Numbered from the stretch's first letter, positions 8,183-17,331 are shown. The stretch is DNA of 64,000 bases from Clostridia bacterium (GCA_022793815.1 JAAWDP010000014.1:1-64000); one strand, 5' to 3'. Notes: a model not told the origin generated them from the sequence alone. Made by a program: numbers and translations.

Positions 8183-8515
8183 GTGAAAAAGATTGTAAAA
8201 GTTTTGTCGGCGGCGGTTTTGGTCGTCATGCTCGGCGTCACGCTTGTTGCGTGCGGCGGAGTCAAAGGTACTTACGAGTGCGAAATAACGGTTATGGGCA
8301 GTACGGTGACTACGACGCTTGAACTCAAAGACGGTGACAAATGTGTCATGAGCGCAAATGCGGGCGGCATTTCCAGCGAAAAGGAAGGTACATACAAGGT
8401 GGACGGCGACAAGATAACGCTCACGATATCCGGCGAATCCGTCGAAGGAACGATATCCGGCGGCGAAATAGTCATTACACAGGACGGCGTAAAAATGACC
8501 TTTAAAAAGAAATAA
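8183..8515 (+). CDS. Small lipoprotein with a beta-rich domain
   Basis: The 110-residue protein has a lipoprotein signal with lipobox LVAC (C24) and then about 85 residues made of short alternating strands with Gly/Lys turns (GTYEC, EGTYKVDGDKITLTI, KMTFKKK). The pattern resembles the short lipocalin-like domains common in Clostridia lipoproteins, but no specific function is recognised. Start GTG at 8183 follows AGGAGG by 8 bases. Its own promoter holds a G9 tract, so expression may vary between cells. Confidence 0.75.
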   Translation: MKKIVKVLSAAVLVVMLGVTLVACGGVKGTYECEITVMGSTVTTTLELKDGDKCVMSANAGGISSEKEGTYKVDGDKITLTISGESVEGTISGGEIVITQDGVKMTFKKK

Positions 8516-8532
8516 GCAATAACGGTTACATC

Positions 8533-8563
8533 AAAAAGCCCGTTTCTTCGGAGACGGGCTTTT
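8533..8563. terminator. Bidirectional terminator
   Basis: AAAAGCCCGTTTC and GAGACGGGCTTTT form a long stem around a TTCG loop, with T-rich ends on both strands. It separates the small lipoprotein gene from the convergent spmB gene. Confidence 0.85.
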
Positions 8564-8569
8564 CTTATT

Positions 8570-9076
8570 TCAGATGAATCTCAGCAGCAGACAGCCGACT
8601 ACGCAGCCCGTAAATGTGGCGATAAGCGCAACGGGTATTGCGTATCTGAGCCTCTTGATTTTGCATTGCGACAGATAAATGGCGGTTATGTAAAACACGG
8701 TTTCGCTCGACCCGTAAATCAACGACGCACATCTGCCTATAAAAGTATCCGTTCCGTAGTTCGTGAAAATCGTATCGAGCACACCGAGCGAACCCGCGCC
8801 CGACAGCGGACGCAGCAGCATGAGTTCCGTCAATTCTTTCGGCAGTCCGAAAAAAGACATGACGGGCGAAACGGCGTTTGCGAGCAGCGCCGACACGCCG
8901 CTTACGCGGAATACTTCCACTGCCATCATAATTGTAATCAAGTACGGAAACACACCGACCATCAGGTCTATTGCGCTTCGGCTTCCGTCGATAAACATGG
9001 AATAGGCGTCCTTCTTTTTAAAAAAGGACAGGACAAGCACGGTTAAAAATATCAGCGGAATTATGTAAGAAGTCAT
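8570..9076 (-). CDS. spmB: Spore maturation protein B
   Basis: This 168-residue integral membrane protein has the nucleoside-recognition (Gate) domain fold: repeated hydrophobic helices, the central FPYLITIMMAVEVFR and LLRPLSGAGSLG stretches, and a GRCASLIYGSSETVFY segment typical of SpmB. SpmA and SpmB are needed for spore core dehydration and heat resistance in Bacillus and Clostridium. The start overlaps the spmA stop by 4 bp. Its presence places the organism in a sporulating lineage but does not prove that it sporulates. Confidence 0.9.
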   Translation of the reverse strand: MTSYIIPLIFLTVLVLSFFKKKDAYSMFIDGSRSAIDLMVGVFPYLITIMMAVEVFRVSGVSALLANAVSPVMSFFGLPKELTELMLLRPLSGAGSLGVLDTIFTNYGTDTFIGRCASLIYGSSETVFYITAIYLSQCKIKRLRYAIPVALIATFTGCVVGCLLLRFI

Positions 9077-9726
9077 TTCTTTTCCGTCCCGAGATTGCGT
9101 TTTCCGCGCATTTTTTTATATTTTGCGCTTTGACGCAAAAGCGAACCGCGCTCGTTTAAGCCCTCTTTGTCGGGAAATATTTTAGAAAAGAGTTTTACGA
9201 GAAATACGCCCAGAACGGTGGAGAGCACGGTGGCTATTATGGACGCAGGCAGAAAGGACGCCGGCGACACCGAGCCGTGCGTGGCGCGCATGCCGATGAC
9301 AGTCGAGGGCAGAAGCTGCAGACTCGTTGCGGAAATCACAATCATCATAATCATGTTTGTCGTGGCTTTGGTTTTGCCTGCGGACAGTCGGTTTATCGCA
9401 TTTATTCCCATGGGCGTGGCTGCGTTTCCGAGTCCGAGCAGGTTCGCGGACATATTCATGGTTATGAATTTCTCGGTTTCGTCGTCTATGTCCTTAAACA
9501 GAAAACGGGTAACGGGACGCAGTATCTTTGCGATAAAATCCGAAATATGCAGTTTTTCCAAAATTGCGAAAAAGCCGAGCCAGAACGCATACAGCGCGAC
9601 AAGGTCGATAGCAAGTTTTACGGCGGAATGCGAGCCGCTTACCATTGCCGCAATCGCCGCGTCGGGATTGGTAAACAAAAGCGCGCCTATTGCGGCTATC
9701 AACATAATCAGCCAAATTTTGCTCAT
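9073..9726 (-). CDS. spmA: Spore maturation protein A
   Basis: An integral membrane protein of about 217 residues that carries the SpmA signatures GFFAILEKLHISDFIAK, NMSANLLGLGNAATPMG and MIVISATSLQLLPST. I prefer the ATG at 9726 (MSKIWLI), because SpmA proteins begin directly with the first membrane helix. An in-frame ATG at 9771 would add 15 basic residues. Neither start has a clear Shine-Dalgarno site. It forms an operon with spmB. Confidence 0.88.
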   Translation of the reverse strand: MSKIWLIMLIAAIGALLFTNPDAAIAAMVSGSHSAVKLAIDLVALYAFWLGFFAILEKLHISDFIAKILRPVTRFLFKDIDDETEKFITMNMSANLLGLGNAATPMGINAINRLSAGKTKATTNMIMMIVISATSLQLLPSTVIGMRATHGSVSPASFLPASIIATVLSTVLGVFLVKLFSKIFPDKEGLNERGSLLRQSAKYKKMRGKRNLGTEKK

Positions 9727-9881
9727 ATTTAAAATTATTCGCGCCCGGCGCCGATTATTCCGTACAAGCATGAAGCGTTTCGAAATTTCGCAAAACCGCC
9801 CTTAAAAAGAAACATTCTAATCCAAATTCCGAAAAACCCGCTTTTTTTGACCGTAAAAATTCATCGCCGACCGCGATATGC

Positions 9882-9910
9882 TTGCAATATGTCGGTAAAC
9901 TTGTTATAAT
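9882..9910 (+). promoter_or_regulatory. Promoter of the GH2-fold gene
   Basis: TTGCAA (9882-9887), 17-bp spacer, TATAAT (9905-9910), about 30 bp before the start codon. Confidence 0.75.
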
Positions 9911-9939
9911 GAAACGAAGAATAAAACAAGGTGACGGGA

Positions 9940-12240
9940 ATGAATAATTTTTGTTTGAACGACAGATGGCGCGTATTGGGCGAAGAGGACGAAAGCGAAA
10001 ACGCTTACGTCGATTTTCCTTACGATGCGCTTGTTTTCCGTGAAAGGGACTATTCCAAAGCATCGGGATTCCGCAACGGATTTTACCGCAGCGAAACTTT
10101 CGAAGTCGAGAAGAAAATCGAGTTCCCGAAAGCCGAAAAACTGTTTCTCGAAATAGAAGGCGCTATGCAGTTTGCAGATGTGTTTGTCGGGGAATCGTGC
10201 GTGGCTACGATAACGAATCCGTGCAAATATACAATCGACGTCAGCGATTATGCGGGCGGCAAACATACAGTCGCATTGAAGTTCGTTTCCGCCCAGCATG
10301 CAAGCCGCTATACGGGACTCGGCATAAGCGGAGGAATCAAATTCGTGCAAGCCGATTCGCCTTTATATATAGATAACGACGGCGTAACCGTGACTACCGC
10401 GCAGCTCGAAAACAAAACCGAACTGCTGTGCCGTGTGGACGTTGTAAACGACGATGCCGCCGCGAAAAAATTTACGGCGGCTGTGCAGATAAAAAATGCG
10501 CGCGGAAGAAGAGTGACGAAAAAAACGCACAAGTTCCGTATTGCCGCAAACAGCAGAAAAAGTTTTTATGTGCCGCTCAGACTTGCCCGCAGATATGAAT
10601 GGAGCCGTGCGGACGCATATCTGTACTGTGCGCAGGTTTCCTTGATTCGGGACGAAAAGACGCTTGACTGCGCCGAAACTTCATTCGGTGTCCGCACGGC
10701 GGTGCTCGATAAATCGGGATTTATGCTGTCGGGAAGAAAAACACCCTTGTACGGCGCATGTCTTTCCCACGACTGCGGCGCGGTCGGTCGGTGCAGCGTG
10801 CCGCCTGCCGAAATGCGAAAAGCCTCGGCGGTAAAGGCGAGCGGATTCAATGCGGTCAGATTTGTCGGCGTGCCGTCCGAAGCCGCGCTCGATGCGCTCG
10901 ATAAAACGGGTCTCATGTGCATTGCCGATTTATTCGATTGCCTCGGACAACCCAAAGAAACAGGCGACGGACACGAATTTTTCGGACACGATTTCAAACG
11001 GATAATAGAAAGCAGTGTAAAAACCCTGCGCAAACATCCTTGCGTGATAGCCTACGGCATTGCCGATTGTCCGCCCGAAAGCTACGGGCGCGGCAGGGGC
11101 GCTATGCTCGCACGCGAAATCGCAGAGTCGATACGCGTGTACGACGACACCCGTTTTACCGTGGCAGCTGCGACGGAACTGATTCCCTCTGCGGACGAAA
11201 TGATAAAACTCGGCGTGAGAGCGGACAAGGTACGTGCGGCGAAGGACGACGGAACGCTGCTGTCGCTTTCACGCGAGAAAAATGTTTTCAGGGATTTGAC
11301 TGCGGACTGGTTTGCCGCTGCGGACGTCGCGGGATATTCGAACTTATACCAACGCTATCAAAGCGATTTGCTCGCGGGCGATTTGAAAATACTCGGTACG
11401 GCAAGCCGACCCGACAGGGTTTTCGAAACGGCGGAAGAAACAGAGCGTAACGGTGTAATCGGCGATTTCGTCCGTCCTGCCGTAGACATGCTCGGTTCCG
11501 CAGAGAAAGGCGACGGATTCGGCGGAAAACGCTGTACAGACAATGGCGACCTCGATTTGACTTTGAAACGCCGTCCACGCAGTATCTACCGCGAAATCTG
11601 CCGCGGTGCGAAAAATCTTTCGGTAATAGTGATACCCGACCCCGAAGACGAAAGCGGTGAAACCGAAACGAAAGACGGCTGGAATCTGCCGCGGTTTCTC
11701 GGCAAACCCGTTACGGTCAAGGTTTATACGGGCGGAGACGTCGTCGCGCTTTACTTGGACGGAAAACTCGTCGGAAGAAAGCTTGCGGGCAAAATGAACA
11801 GGCATATCGCCACTTTCCGTATAAATTACTATCCGGGCAGACTCGAAGCCGTTTCCTTCCGTAAAGGCGCGGAATGTTGCAGATGCTTTACGGAAACCGC
11901 ATCGAGTCCGAAAAACATCAAACTTTTCTGCGAGGATAAAAACGTAAGCCTCGGCGGCGGCAATATGGCTTTCGTGGAAATAGCCGTTACCGACAAAGAG
12001 GGACGCCCCGTTACGCGCGCTCAGCGCGAAGTCGAAGTGACCGTAAGCGGCGACGGCATGCTGTACGCTCTCACAAATGCCGACCCGTATCTTTCTTCGC
12101 CGGCGTCCGTAAAAATGCTGCCCGTATACGAGGGCAGGGCGTTTGCCGCGGTGCGCGGAACGAGGGAAGGGAAGATGACGGTGAAAGTGAGCGGAGAAGG
12201 ACTTTCTTCGGGTAAAATAACCGTTAAAGTAAAGCCGTAA
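9940..12240 (+). CDS. GH2-fold protein lacking both catalytic glutamates
   Basis: The 766-residue protein has no signal peptide and follows the GH2 beta-galactosidase plan. It has a jelly-roll domain (about 1-125), Ig-like domains, a TIM barrel (about 250-530) and C-terminal Ig-like domains ending near 766. Two landmarks align but have lost the catalytic residues. The acid/base motif, normally GNE after HPSV.., reads HPCVIAYGIADCPPES (A375-D376). The nucleophile segment, normally G-S/T-E-T-F/Y-P, reads GTASRP with A488. The surrounding DVAGYSNLYQRYQ and GVIGDFVRP still match the family. Hydrolysis is therefore unlikely, and a binding, sensing or structural role is more plausible. ATG 9940 with AAGGTG upstream is preferred over GTG 9931. 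Confidence 0.8.
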   Translation: MNNFCLNDRWRVLGEEDESENAYVDFPYDALVFRERDYSKASGFRNGFYRSETFEVEKKIEFPKAEKLFLEIEGAMQFADVFVGESCVATITNPCKYTIDVSDYAGGKHTVALKFVSAQHASRYTGLGISGGIKFVQADSPLYIDNDGVTVTTAQLENKTELLCRVDVVNDDAAAKKFTAAVQIKNARGRRVTKKTHKFRIAANSRKSFYVPLRLARRYEWSRADAYLYCAQVSLIRDEKTLDCAETSFGVRTAVLDKSGFMLSGRKTPLYGACLSHDCGAVGRCSVPPAEMRKASAVKASGFNAVRFVGVPSEAALDALDKTGLMCIADLFDCLGQPKETGDGHEFFGHDFKRIIESSVKTLRKHPCVIAYGIADCPPESYGRGRGAMLAREIAESIRVYDDTRFTVAAATELIPSADEMIKLGVRADKVRAAKDDGTLLSLSREKNVFRDLTADWFAAADVAGYSNLYQRYQSDLLAGDLKILGTASRPDRVFETAEETERNGVIGDFVRPAVDMLGSAEKGDGFGGKRCTDNGDLDLTLKRRPRSIYREICRGAKNLSVIVIPDPEDESGETETKDGWNLPRFLGKPVTVKVYTGGDVVALYLDGKLVGRKLAGKMNRHIATFRINYYPGRLEAVSFRKGAECCRCFTETASSPKNIKLFCEDKNVSLGGGNMAFVEIAVTDKEGRPVTRAQREVEVTVSGDGMLYALTNADPYLSSPASVKMLPVYEGRAFAAVRGTREGKMTVKVSGEGLSSGKITVKVKP

Positions 12241-12299
12241 AATATGACGGTATGAGCCTTGCCCGCTAAGGACATAATTTTCAAAGCCGCGTCAAACAA

Positions 12300-12329
12300 T
12301 TGACATTCGCGGACGGTTTATTGTATAAT
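12300..12329 (+). promoter_or_regulatory. Promoter of the lipoprotein at 12363
   Basis: TTGACA (12300-12305), 18-bp spacer, TATAAT (12324-12329), 34 bp before the start codon. Confidence 0.75.
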
Positions 12330-12362
12330 CAAATTTGCAGTTGAAATTTTCGGAGATAAATA

Positions 12363-13922
12363 ATGAAAAAGAATAAATTATTATTGACATTGCTTTCCCT
12401 CGCGCTTGCGTCCACAGTGGTGCTTGCGGGTTGCGGCGGAGATTCGTATAGTGCGATAAAGGTTATAGGCGAACAGGACACGACGTATGCCGTACATTCA
12501 CAGGGCGGCAATGCCGTCCAGTACGGAAATTACATTTATTTCATAAACGGCACCGCGGGCTATACCGACGAGGACGGCAACGCCAACATCTGGAACAAAG
12601 TCGTCAAGGGTGCGCTTTACAGAGCCGAGCTCGAGGGTACGAAGAATGCCGCGGAGTTTGACATCAAAGGAAGAATTTCGTCCGTCACCGACGAGTATAT
12701 AGAGTTCAAATCCACGGCGGGACAGGACTACGACGAAAATGCGATAGAAATAACGAATACTCAGTTGATTGCGCCGAAAGTCATCGGTACAAGCGGATAC
12801 ACCGCAGGCGGAATATTCATCTACGACAACTACGTCTATTATGCTTCCCCCAACAATCAAAAGAATAAGGCGGGCGATGTGCAGTACAAAAAGACCGATT
12901 TCTTCCGCACGTCGCTTGACGGAAAAACCACCCAGAAACTTCTGACCACCGAGGCGGATTCGGAAAGTTCGCCGTATGCTTTTTATAAGCAGGCGGACAA
13001 GGTGTATCTTGTGGCGCTTGACGGAACAACGCTCAAAAGCGTGGTAATGAACGATAAAAAAGTGGAAGATACTCTGCAAATCGCGGAAAACGTGACAAGC
13101 GCGTACTTGCCCGTGAAAAGCGACTACTATCGCGACGATAAATCGGTTTCGGTCGAAGATTATGTTTACTTCGTCCGCAAAGCCGAAAATACCGATTCCG
13201 AAAAGCAGGGCAGCGTGCTCGAATTCATGCGCCCCAACGGCGAGGACAGAACCATTTGGCTTGCAAACGGTCAGACTTCTTCGGTCGAGGCTGTGCGCGA
13301 CGGCGTCGTATTCTACCGTACCGCAGAGGGCGGCGACACCGTGCTCAAATATACGAACCTGCATGAAGAACTGACCGCAAACAGCGAATTCTATAAAAAT
13401 TACGAACAGTCCGCGCAAGTCAAAAGAACGGCAATCGAAGGCTACGCTATGAATGTCCGTAACATTGCCGACTATACGTATTTATATCCCTGCCGTCCCG
13501 CAGCGCAGTACGACGTCAACACCAACGACGTATATGTGTTTGCGTCTACGGGTTCGGTAATGCGTCTTTTCGGCGGCGGTAACGATACGGGTAAAACGGT
13601 TTACGAAGGCACCGCTACGGTATCTTCGGTTCACGACGGCTATGCGTATTTCTCCGATTCGTCGAGTTATGCGGCGCGCGTCAATATTTTCGAGGAAAAC
13701 ACCGAACCGGAAACGGTCGGCGACAGAGAAATAGTCACGGGCGGACTTCCGATAGATGTGTGCGCGGGTTACGTCGTTTATTTCGGTAAGATAGACGATT
13801 GGGCAAACGGATACGCGCTGTTCAAAAAACTCCCGGGCAAAGGTCCCGAGGGCAGCGATGCCGTGTTCGTCGGCTTGCGCAGCGAAGCGGATGTCAAACC
13901 CGAAGAAGAGGAAGAAGAGTAA
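12363..13922 (+). CDS. Lipoprotein with DUF5050-like beta-propeller repeats
   Basis: The 519-residue secreted lipoprotein has lipobox VLAGC (C24). The rest is a series of repeats built on short strands such as GNYIYFING, NYVYYASPN, GALYRAELEG and DYVYFVRK. That is the YIYF-x-n-LYR pattern of DUF5050-type propellers, where each blade reports a displayed value in the form G-x-x-I/V-Y-Y/F. The C-terminus is a run of Asp/Glu. Function is unknown in this family. It stands alone between its own promoter and terminator. GAGATAAATA before the ATG is only a weak ribosome site. Confidence 0.7.
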   Translation: MKKNKLLLTLLSLALASTVVLAGCGGDSYSAIKVIGEQDTTYAVHSQGGNAVQYGNYIYFINGTAGYTDEDGNANIWNKVVKGALYRAELEGTKNAAEFDIKGRISSVTDEYIEFKSTAGQDYDENAIEITNTQLIAPKVIGTSGYTAGGIFIYDNYVYYASPNNQKNKAGDVQYKKTDFFRTSLDGKTTQKLLTTEADSESSPYAFYKQADKVYLVALDGTTLKSVVMNDKKVEDTLQIAENVTSAYLPVKSDYYRDDKSVSVEDYVYFVRKAENTDSEKQGSVLEFMRPNGEDRTIWLANGQTSSVEAVRDGVVFYRTAEGGDTVLKYTNLHEELTANSEFYKNYEQSAQVKRTAIEGYAMNVRNIADYTYLYPCRPAAQYDVNTNDVYVFASTGSVMRLFGGGNDTGKTVYEGTATVSSVHDGYAYFSDSSSYAARVNIFEENTEPETVGDREIVTGGLPIDVCAGYVVYFGKIDDWANGYALFKKLPGKGPEGSDAVFVGLRSEADVKPEEEEEE

Positions 13923-13931
13923 TAGTTTTTA

Positions 13932-13963
13932 AAGGACGCGGTCGAAAAGGCTGCGTCCTTTTT
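13932..13963 (+). terminator. Intrinsic terminator
   Basis: AAAGGACGC pairs with GCGTCCTTT, followed by a T run, directly after the lipoprotein gene. Confidence 0.8.
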
Positions 13964-14049
13964 AATTGCGTTAATACGGATTGTTGTTCGGCGGTCGGAA
14001 ACGGCTCCGAAAATCATTTTTTGTTTTATCCGAAATGGCAGGCAAATGC

Positions 14050-14078
14050 TTGACTTTCTTTTGCGTAAGTGATAAAAT
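14050..14078 (+). promoter_or_regulatory. Promoter of rplM-rpsI
   Basis: TTGACT (14050-14055), 17-bp spacer, TAAAAT (14073-14078). The transcript has a leader of about 165 nt before rplM. Confidence 0.7.
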
Positions 14079-14084
14079 TATAAA

Positions 14085-14251
14085 GCATTTTTGCCTTTAC
14101 GGGCTTTTTCGGTATGCAGACAAGACGCAGCCCCACTTCGTTCTCGGCAGAGAAAAAGCGAAAGACGAAAAAATGCCTGCAGTAGACGCGGCGTGAAACG
14201 CGAATGTTCGGGCGTGCAATCGAAAAAACAATACGGAGGACATCTGTCAAT
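14085..14251 (+). promoter_or_regulatory. Long rplM leader, possible L13 autoregulatory element
   Basis: About 165 nt lie between the predicted transcription start and the rplM ATG, without an open frame that looks like a gene. Ribosomal protein operons of this type often carry an L13-binding leader in Bacillota. I see several short GC-rich inverted segments near 14100-14150 but could not match the published L13 motif with certainty. A GGAGGA at 14235-14240 serves rplM with 11 bases spacing. Confidence 0.35.
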
Positions 14252-14686
14252 ATGAATACGTTTATGGCAAACGCACAGAACGTGACCCGCAAGTGGTATG
14301 TTGTCGATGCTGCGGACGTGCCTTTGGGACGTCTTGCAAGTCAGGTGGCGTCGGTACTTCGCGGAAAAAATAAACCCATCTTCACTCCGCATGTCGACAC
14401 AGGCGATTTCGTTATCGTAGTCAACTCGGATAAGGTGAAACTCACGGGCAAGAAACCCGAGCAGAAAATGAAAAGACACCACACGCTTTACATGGGCGGA
14501 ATGAAAGAGGTTCAGTACAAAACTTTCCTCGCCACAAAGAGCGACAGAGCGGTATACGACGCAGTCAAAGGCATGCTTCCCAAGAACAGCCTCGGCAGAA
14601 AAATGCTTAAAAAACTGCGCGTGTATAAGGACGCCAACCACGGGCATGAAGCTCAGCAGCCCGAAACGCTGAACATTGTGAGGTAA
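14252..14686 (+). CDS. rplM: 50S ribosomal protein L13
   Basis: A 144-residue ribosomal protein L13: KWYVVDAADVPLGRLAS near the N-terminus, GDFVIVVNSDKVKLTG, then KMKRHHTLYMGGMK and AVKGMLPKNSLGR in the conserved core, of normal length for the family. The start at 14252 is chosen because GGAGGA lies upstream and the extra 16 residues of the longer open frame do not resemble L13. It is followed 6 bp later by rpsI, the universal partner order. Confidence 0.97.
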   Translation: MNTFMANAQNVTRKWYVVDAADVPLGRLASQVASVLRGKNKPIFTPHVDTGDFVIVVNSDKVKLTGKKPEQKMKRHHTLYMGGMKEVQYKTFLATKSDRAVYDAVKGMLPKNSLGRKMLKKLRVYKDANHGHEAQQPETLNIVR

Positions 14687-14692
14687 TAAGAC

Positions 14693-15106
14693 ATGGCAAC
14701 TAAATCAGCATCCAAAAAGAAATTGCAATTCTGGGGAACCGGCAGACGCAAAAAAGCTATCGCCCGCGTCAGACTCCTTCCCGGCAGCGGCAACGTGGTT
14801 ATCAATAAGCGCTCGCTGGACGAATATTTCGGTCTTGATACTTTGAAATATATCGTTCGTCAGGCAACCGAAGAAGTCGGCGCAACGGACAAGTTCGACG
14901 TGTTCGTCAACGTCAAAGGCGGCGGATTCACGGGGCAGGCAGGCGCTATCCGTCACGGTATCGCCCGCGCGCTTTGCGAGGCGGACCCTCAGTACCGCGG
15001 CGCGCTCAAAAAAGCGGGCTTCCTTACGAGAGACCCGAGAATGAAAGAGAGAAAGAAGTACGGCTTGAAAAAAGCCCGTCGCGCTCCCCAGTTCTCGAAG
15101 CGTTAA
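14693..15106 (+). CDS. rpsI: 30S ribosomal protein S9
   Basis: A 137-residue ribosomal protein S9 with [36 protein letters not shown] and the invariant C-terminus [12 protein letters not shown], whose last Arg contacts P-site tRNA. It has a short Lys-rich N-terminal extension. It sits 6 bp after rplM and before a strong terminator. Confidence 0.97.
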   Translation: MATKSASKKKLQFWGTGRRKKAIARVRLLPGSGNVVINKRSLDEYFGLDTLKYIVRQATEEVGATDKFDVFVNVKGGGFTGQAGAIRHGIARALCEADPQYRGALKKAGFLTRDPRMKERKKYGLKKARRAPQFSKR

Positions 15107-15132
15107 ACCGAAAATTTATCATCGAACAAAAA

Positions 15133-15168
15133 GCCCGCGCGTCCGCACGACTCGCGGGCGTTTTTTTT
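15133..15168 (+). terminator. Terminator of rplM-rpsI
   Basis: GCCCGCG (15133-15139) pairs with CGCGGGC (15153-15159), followed by eight T residues. Confidence 0.9.
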
Positions 15169-15216
15169 GCATACGACAAAATTATCGCCGAAACGGCGAA
15201 AAAAATCAAAAAAAGC

Positions 15217-15246
15217 TTGACAAATATCGCGGGGGGGGGTTATCCT
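15217..15246 (+). promoter_or_regulatory. Promoter of two-component operon 2 with a G9 tract in the spacer
   Basis: TTGACA (15217-15222) and TATCCT (15241-15246) are separated by 18 bp. Nine G (15231-15239) lie directly against the -10. Loss of one G would give the optimal 17-bp spacing, so slipped-strand changes should alter transcription of the regulator and kinase. Confidence 0.65.
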
Positions 15247-15280
15247 ATTTCATAGACAGACCCCGAGGGAGGAAATAACG

Positions 15281-15991
15281 GTGTTCAGAGCTTGTGTGGT
15301 AGAAGATGATGAGCAAGCAAGCGAGCTGCTTTGCTCGTACATCCGCAAGTACGGCGAAATGCGTAAAACGGAATTTTCCGTCGCGCGCTTTTCGGATGCG
15401 CTGTCCTTTCTCGAAGAAGTCGGGGGCAGCTACGATTTCGTGTTCATGGATATCGAACTGCCGCACATGGACGGACTGGAAGCCGTCCGCCGTATTCGGG
15501 AAAAGGGGGACAACGTAATCGTCATCTTCGTAACCAATATGGCGCAGTATGCGGTCAAAGGCTACGAGGTGGACGTTTTCGATTTCATCGTGAAGCCCGT
15601 TAGCTACGAGGGCTTTGTCATGAAAATGGACAGAGCGATGAAAAAACATAAAACGATAGCGGGAAAAGAAATTTGGATAGTCGAGCGCAACAATAAACGT
15701 CGCTTGCGCGTTGCCGATATAAAATACGTCGAAGTTGCGCACCACTGCTGCATTTATCATGCGTTCGAAGGCGATTTCACCACGTACGACCAACTGTACA
15801 ATGTGTGCAAAACGCTGGAAGATGCGCCGTTCGCTCTGTGTAACCGCTGTTTTCTCGTCAATTTAAGACACGTAACCGCCATAGAGGACATGTCTGTGAT
15901 TGTAGCGGGCGAGAGACTGCAAATATCGAGAAACAAAAAGAAAGATTTTTTGATTAAACTCAACGAGTATCTCGGCGGGGGAGGAAAGTAG
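15281..15991 (+). CDS. LytTR-family response regulator 2
   Basis: The 236-residue paralogue of the regulators at 475 and 24408. The receiver domain has VVEDDEQ, phospho-acceptor D57 in FMDIELPHMDG, and the Lys in DFIVKPV. The LytTR domain holds the ALCNRCFLVNLRHV stretch. The GTG start follows GGGAGGAAA. The 3' end, CTC GGC GGG GGA GGA AAG, doubles as the ribosome binding site of the kinase gene. Its promoter contains a G9 tract, which suggests phase-variable control of the whole locus. A candidate operator is the 21-bp-period repeat at 17459-17487. Confidence 0.92.
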   Translation: MFRACVVEDDEQASELLCSYIRKYGEMRKTEFSVARFSDALSFLEEVGGSYDFVFMDIELPHMDGLEAVRRIREKGDNVIVIFVTNMAQYAVKGYEVDVFDFIVKPVSYEGFVMKMDRAMKKHKTIAGKEIWIVERNNKRRLRVADIKYVEVAHHCCIYHAFEGDFTTYDQLYNVCKTLEDAPFALCNRCFLVNLRHVTAIEDMSVIVAGERLQISRNKKKDFLIKLNEYLGGGGK

Positions 15992-15993
15992 CC

Positions 15994-17331
15994 GTGCAAA
16001 TGCTGCTTTTATATCGAATGCTCGTCGTAGTCGAGCTGTTCGTGGCGGAATTTATGTTCGCCATGCGTCTGCATAGACGCAAACTGTTCTCGCTCCGATT
16101 TATCTGCTGTTTCGTAGCCGAAGAGTGCGTGGCGCTGCTTCTTCCCGCATATTACAACGCCGTTTATACGTCGTTTACGTTTTTCCTGCTTTTCTTGATA
16201 AGCGTGCCGATAATGGTGTTCTGTTGCAACGAAAGCTGGAAGACCGTGTTTTTCTGTACGATAGCGGCGTATACCATGCAGCACCTCGCTTACGGCATAT
16301 CCAATTTTTTTATGACCATCGTAAACGGCGGCGAAAGTCCGATACTCGGCATGTATTTCGAGGGAAAGTTCGACCTTGCGAAAATGGACCTGTATACTCT
16401 GCTCGTCATGGCAATCTATGCTTTTTCGTATTTCTCGGCGTACACTGCGTTTTATTACTTGTACATACGCAAAATCAAACCCAAAGAGGAAATAAGAATT
16501 AAAAATACGGGCGTAATGTTGGTGATAGGCTTTGCGCTTATTGTCGATATTCTGCTAAACTCCATAATCGTGTATCACGGGCAGGACAGAAATATTCTGA
16601 CCGTGCTTATGAATACCGTTTACGAAACGTTGTGCTGCGGATTTTTGCTGTCCATACAGTTCGGTCTTATAAAGACGGGCGAGCTGAAAAACGAGCTCGA
16701 CGTAACGCAGTATCTTTTGCGCGAAAAGGAAAAGCAGTACAATATATCCAAGGACAATATCGAACTCATAAATCTCAAATGTCACGATTTAAGACATCAG
16801 ATTAGGTCGATAAGCAAGCAACAGGGGCTTTCCGCCGAGAACGTGAAGGAAATAGAAAAGGTCATTTCCATATACGACGCTGCGGTGCGCACGGGTAACG
16901 AGGTTTTGGACACCATTCTCACCGAAAAAAGTCTGAAATGCAAGCGCGACGGTATTACGCTTGCCTGCGTCGCAGACGGGTATGCTCTCGAATTTATGAC
17001 GGCGGCGGACGTGTATTCGCTTTTCGGCAATGCGCTGGAAAACGCAATGGAAGCCGTCATGCTGCTACCCGAAAAGAGTCGCAACATAAGCGTTGCCGTA
17101 CATAAAGTCGGCGACATGGTTTCGGTAAACGTAACCAACCCGTTTTCGGGTGCGTTGACGCTTGACGACGGCGGACTTCCCGTGACCACCAAAGAGGATA
17201 AAAATTTTCACGGTATAGGACTTAGGTCGATGTGCAAAATAGCCGAAAAATACGGCGGCATTTGCTCGGCGTCCGCAGAAAACGATGTTTTCGTTCTTAA
17301 CGTATTGATGTCATGCGCGAAAAAAAGTTGA
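15994..17331 (+). CDS. GHKL sensor histidine kinase 2
   Basis: A 445-residue membrane kinase with about six N-terminal helices that include AAYTMQHLAYGI, the phospho-acceptor motif KCHDLRHQIR with H264, and a C-terminal GHKL ATPase domain with ALENAMEAV and HGIGLRS. GTG 15994 and ATG 16000 are both possible starts, and GGAGGAAAG lies 6 bases before the GTG. It starts 2 bp after the regulator stop. It is close in layout to the kinases at 1200 and 25122, and the ligand is unknown. Confidence 0.9.
   Translation: MQMLLLYRMLVVVELFVAEFMFAMRLHRRKLFSLRFICCFVAEECVALLLPAYYNAVYTSFTFFLLFLISVPIMVFCCNESWKTVFFCTIAAYTMQHLAYGISNFFMTIVNGGESPILGMYFEGKFDLAKMDLYTLLVMAIYAFSYFSAYTAFYYLYIRKIKPKEEIRIKNTGVMLVIGFALIVDILLNSIIVYHGQDRNILTVLMNTVYETLCCGFLLSIQFGLIKTGELKNELDVTQYLLREKEKQYNISKDNIELINLKCHDLRHQIRSISKQQGLSAENVKEIEKVISIYDAAVRTGNEVLDTILTEKSLKCKRDGITLACVADGYALEFMTAADVYSLFGNALENAMEAVMLLPEKSRNISVAVHKVGDMVSVNVTNPFSGALTLDDGGLPVTTKEDKNFHGIGLRSMCKIAEKYGGICSASAENDVFVLNVLMSCAKKS

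Noticed and set aside
10917..11450. Arg-rich plus-strand frame inside the GH2-fold gene
   Set aside because: It is an out-of-frame shadow of a protein with continuous GH2 similarity on both sides.
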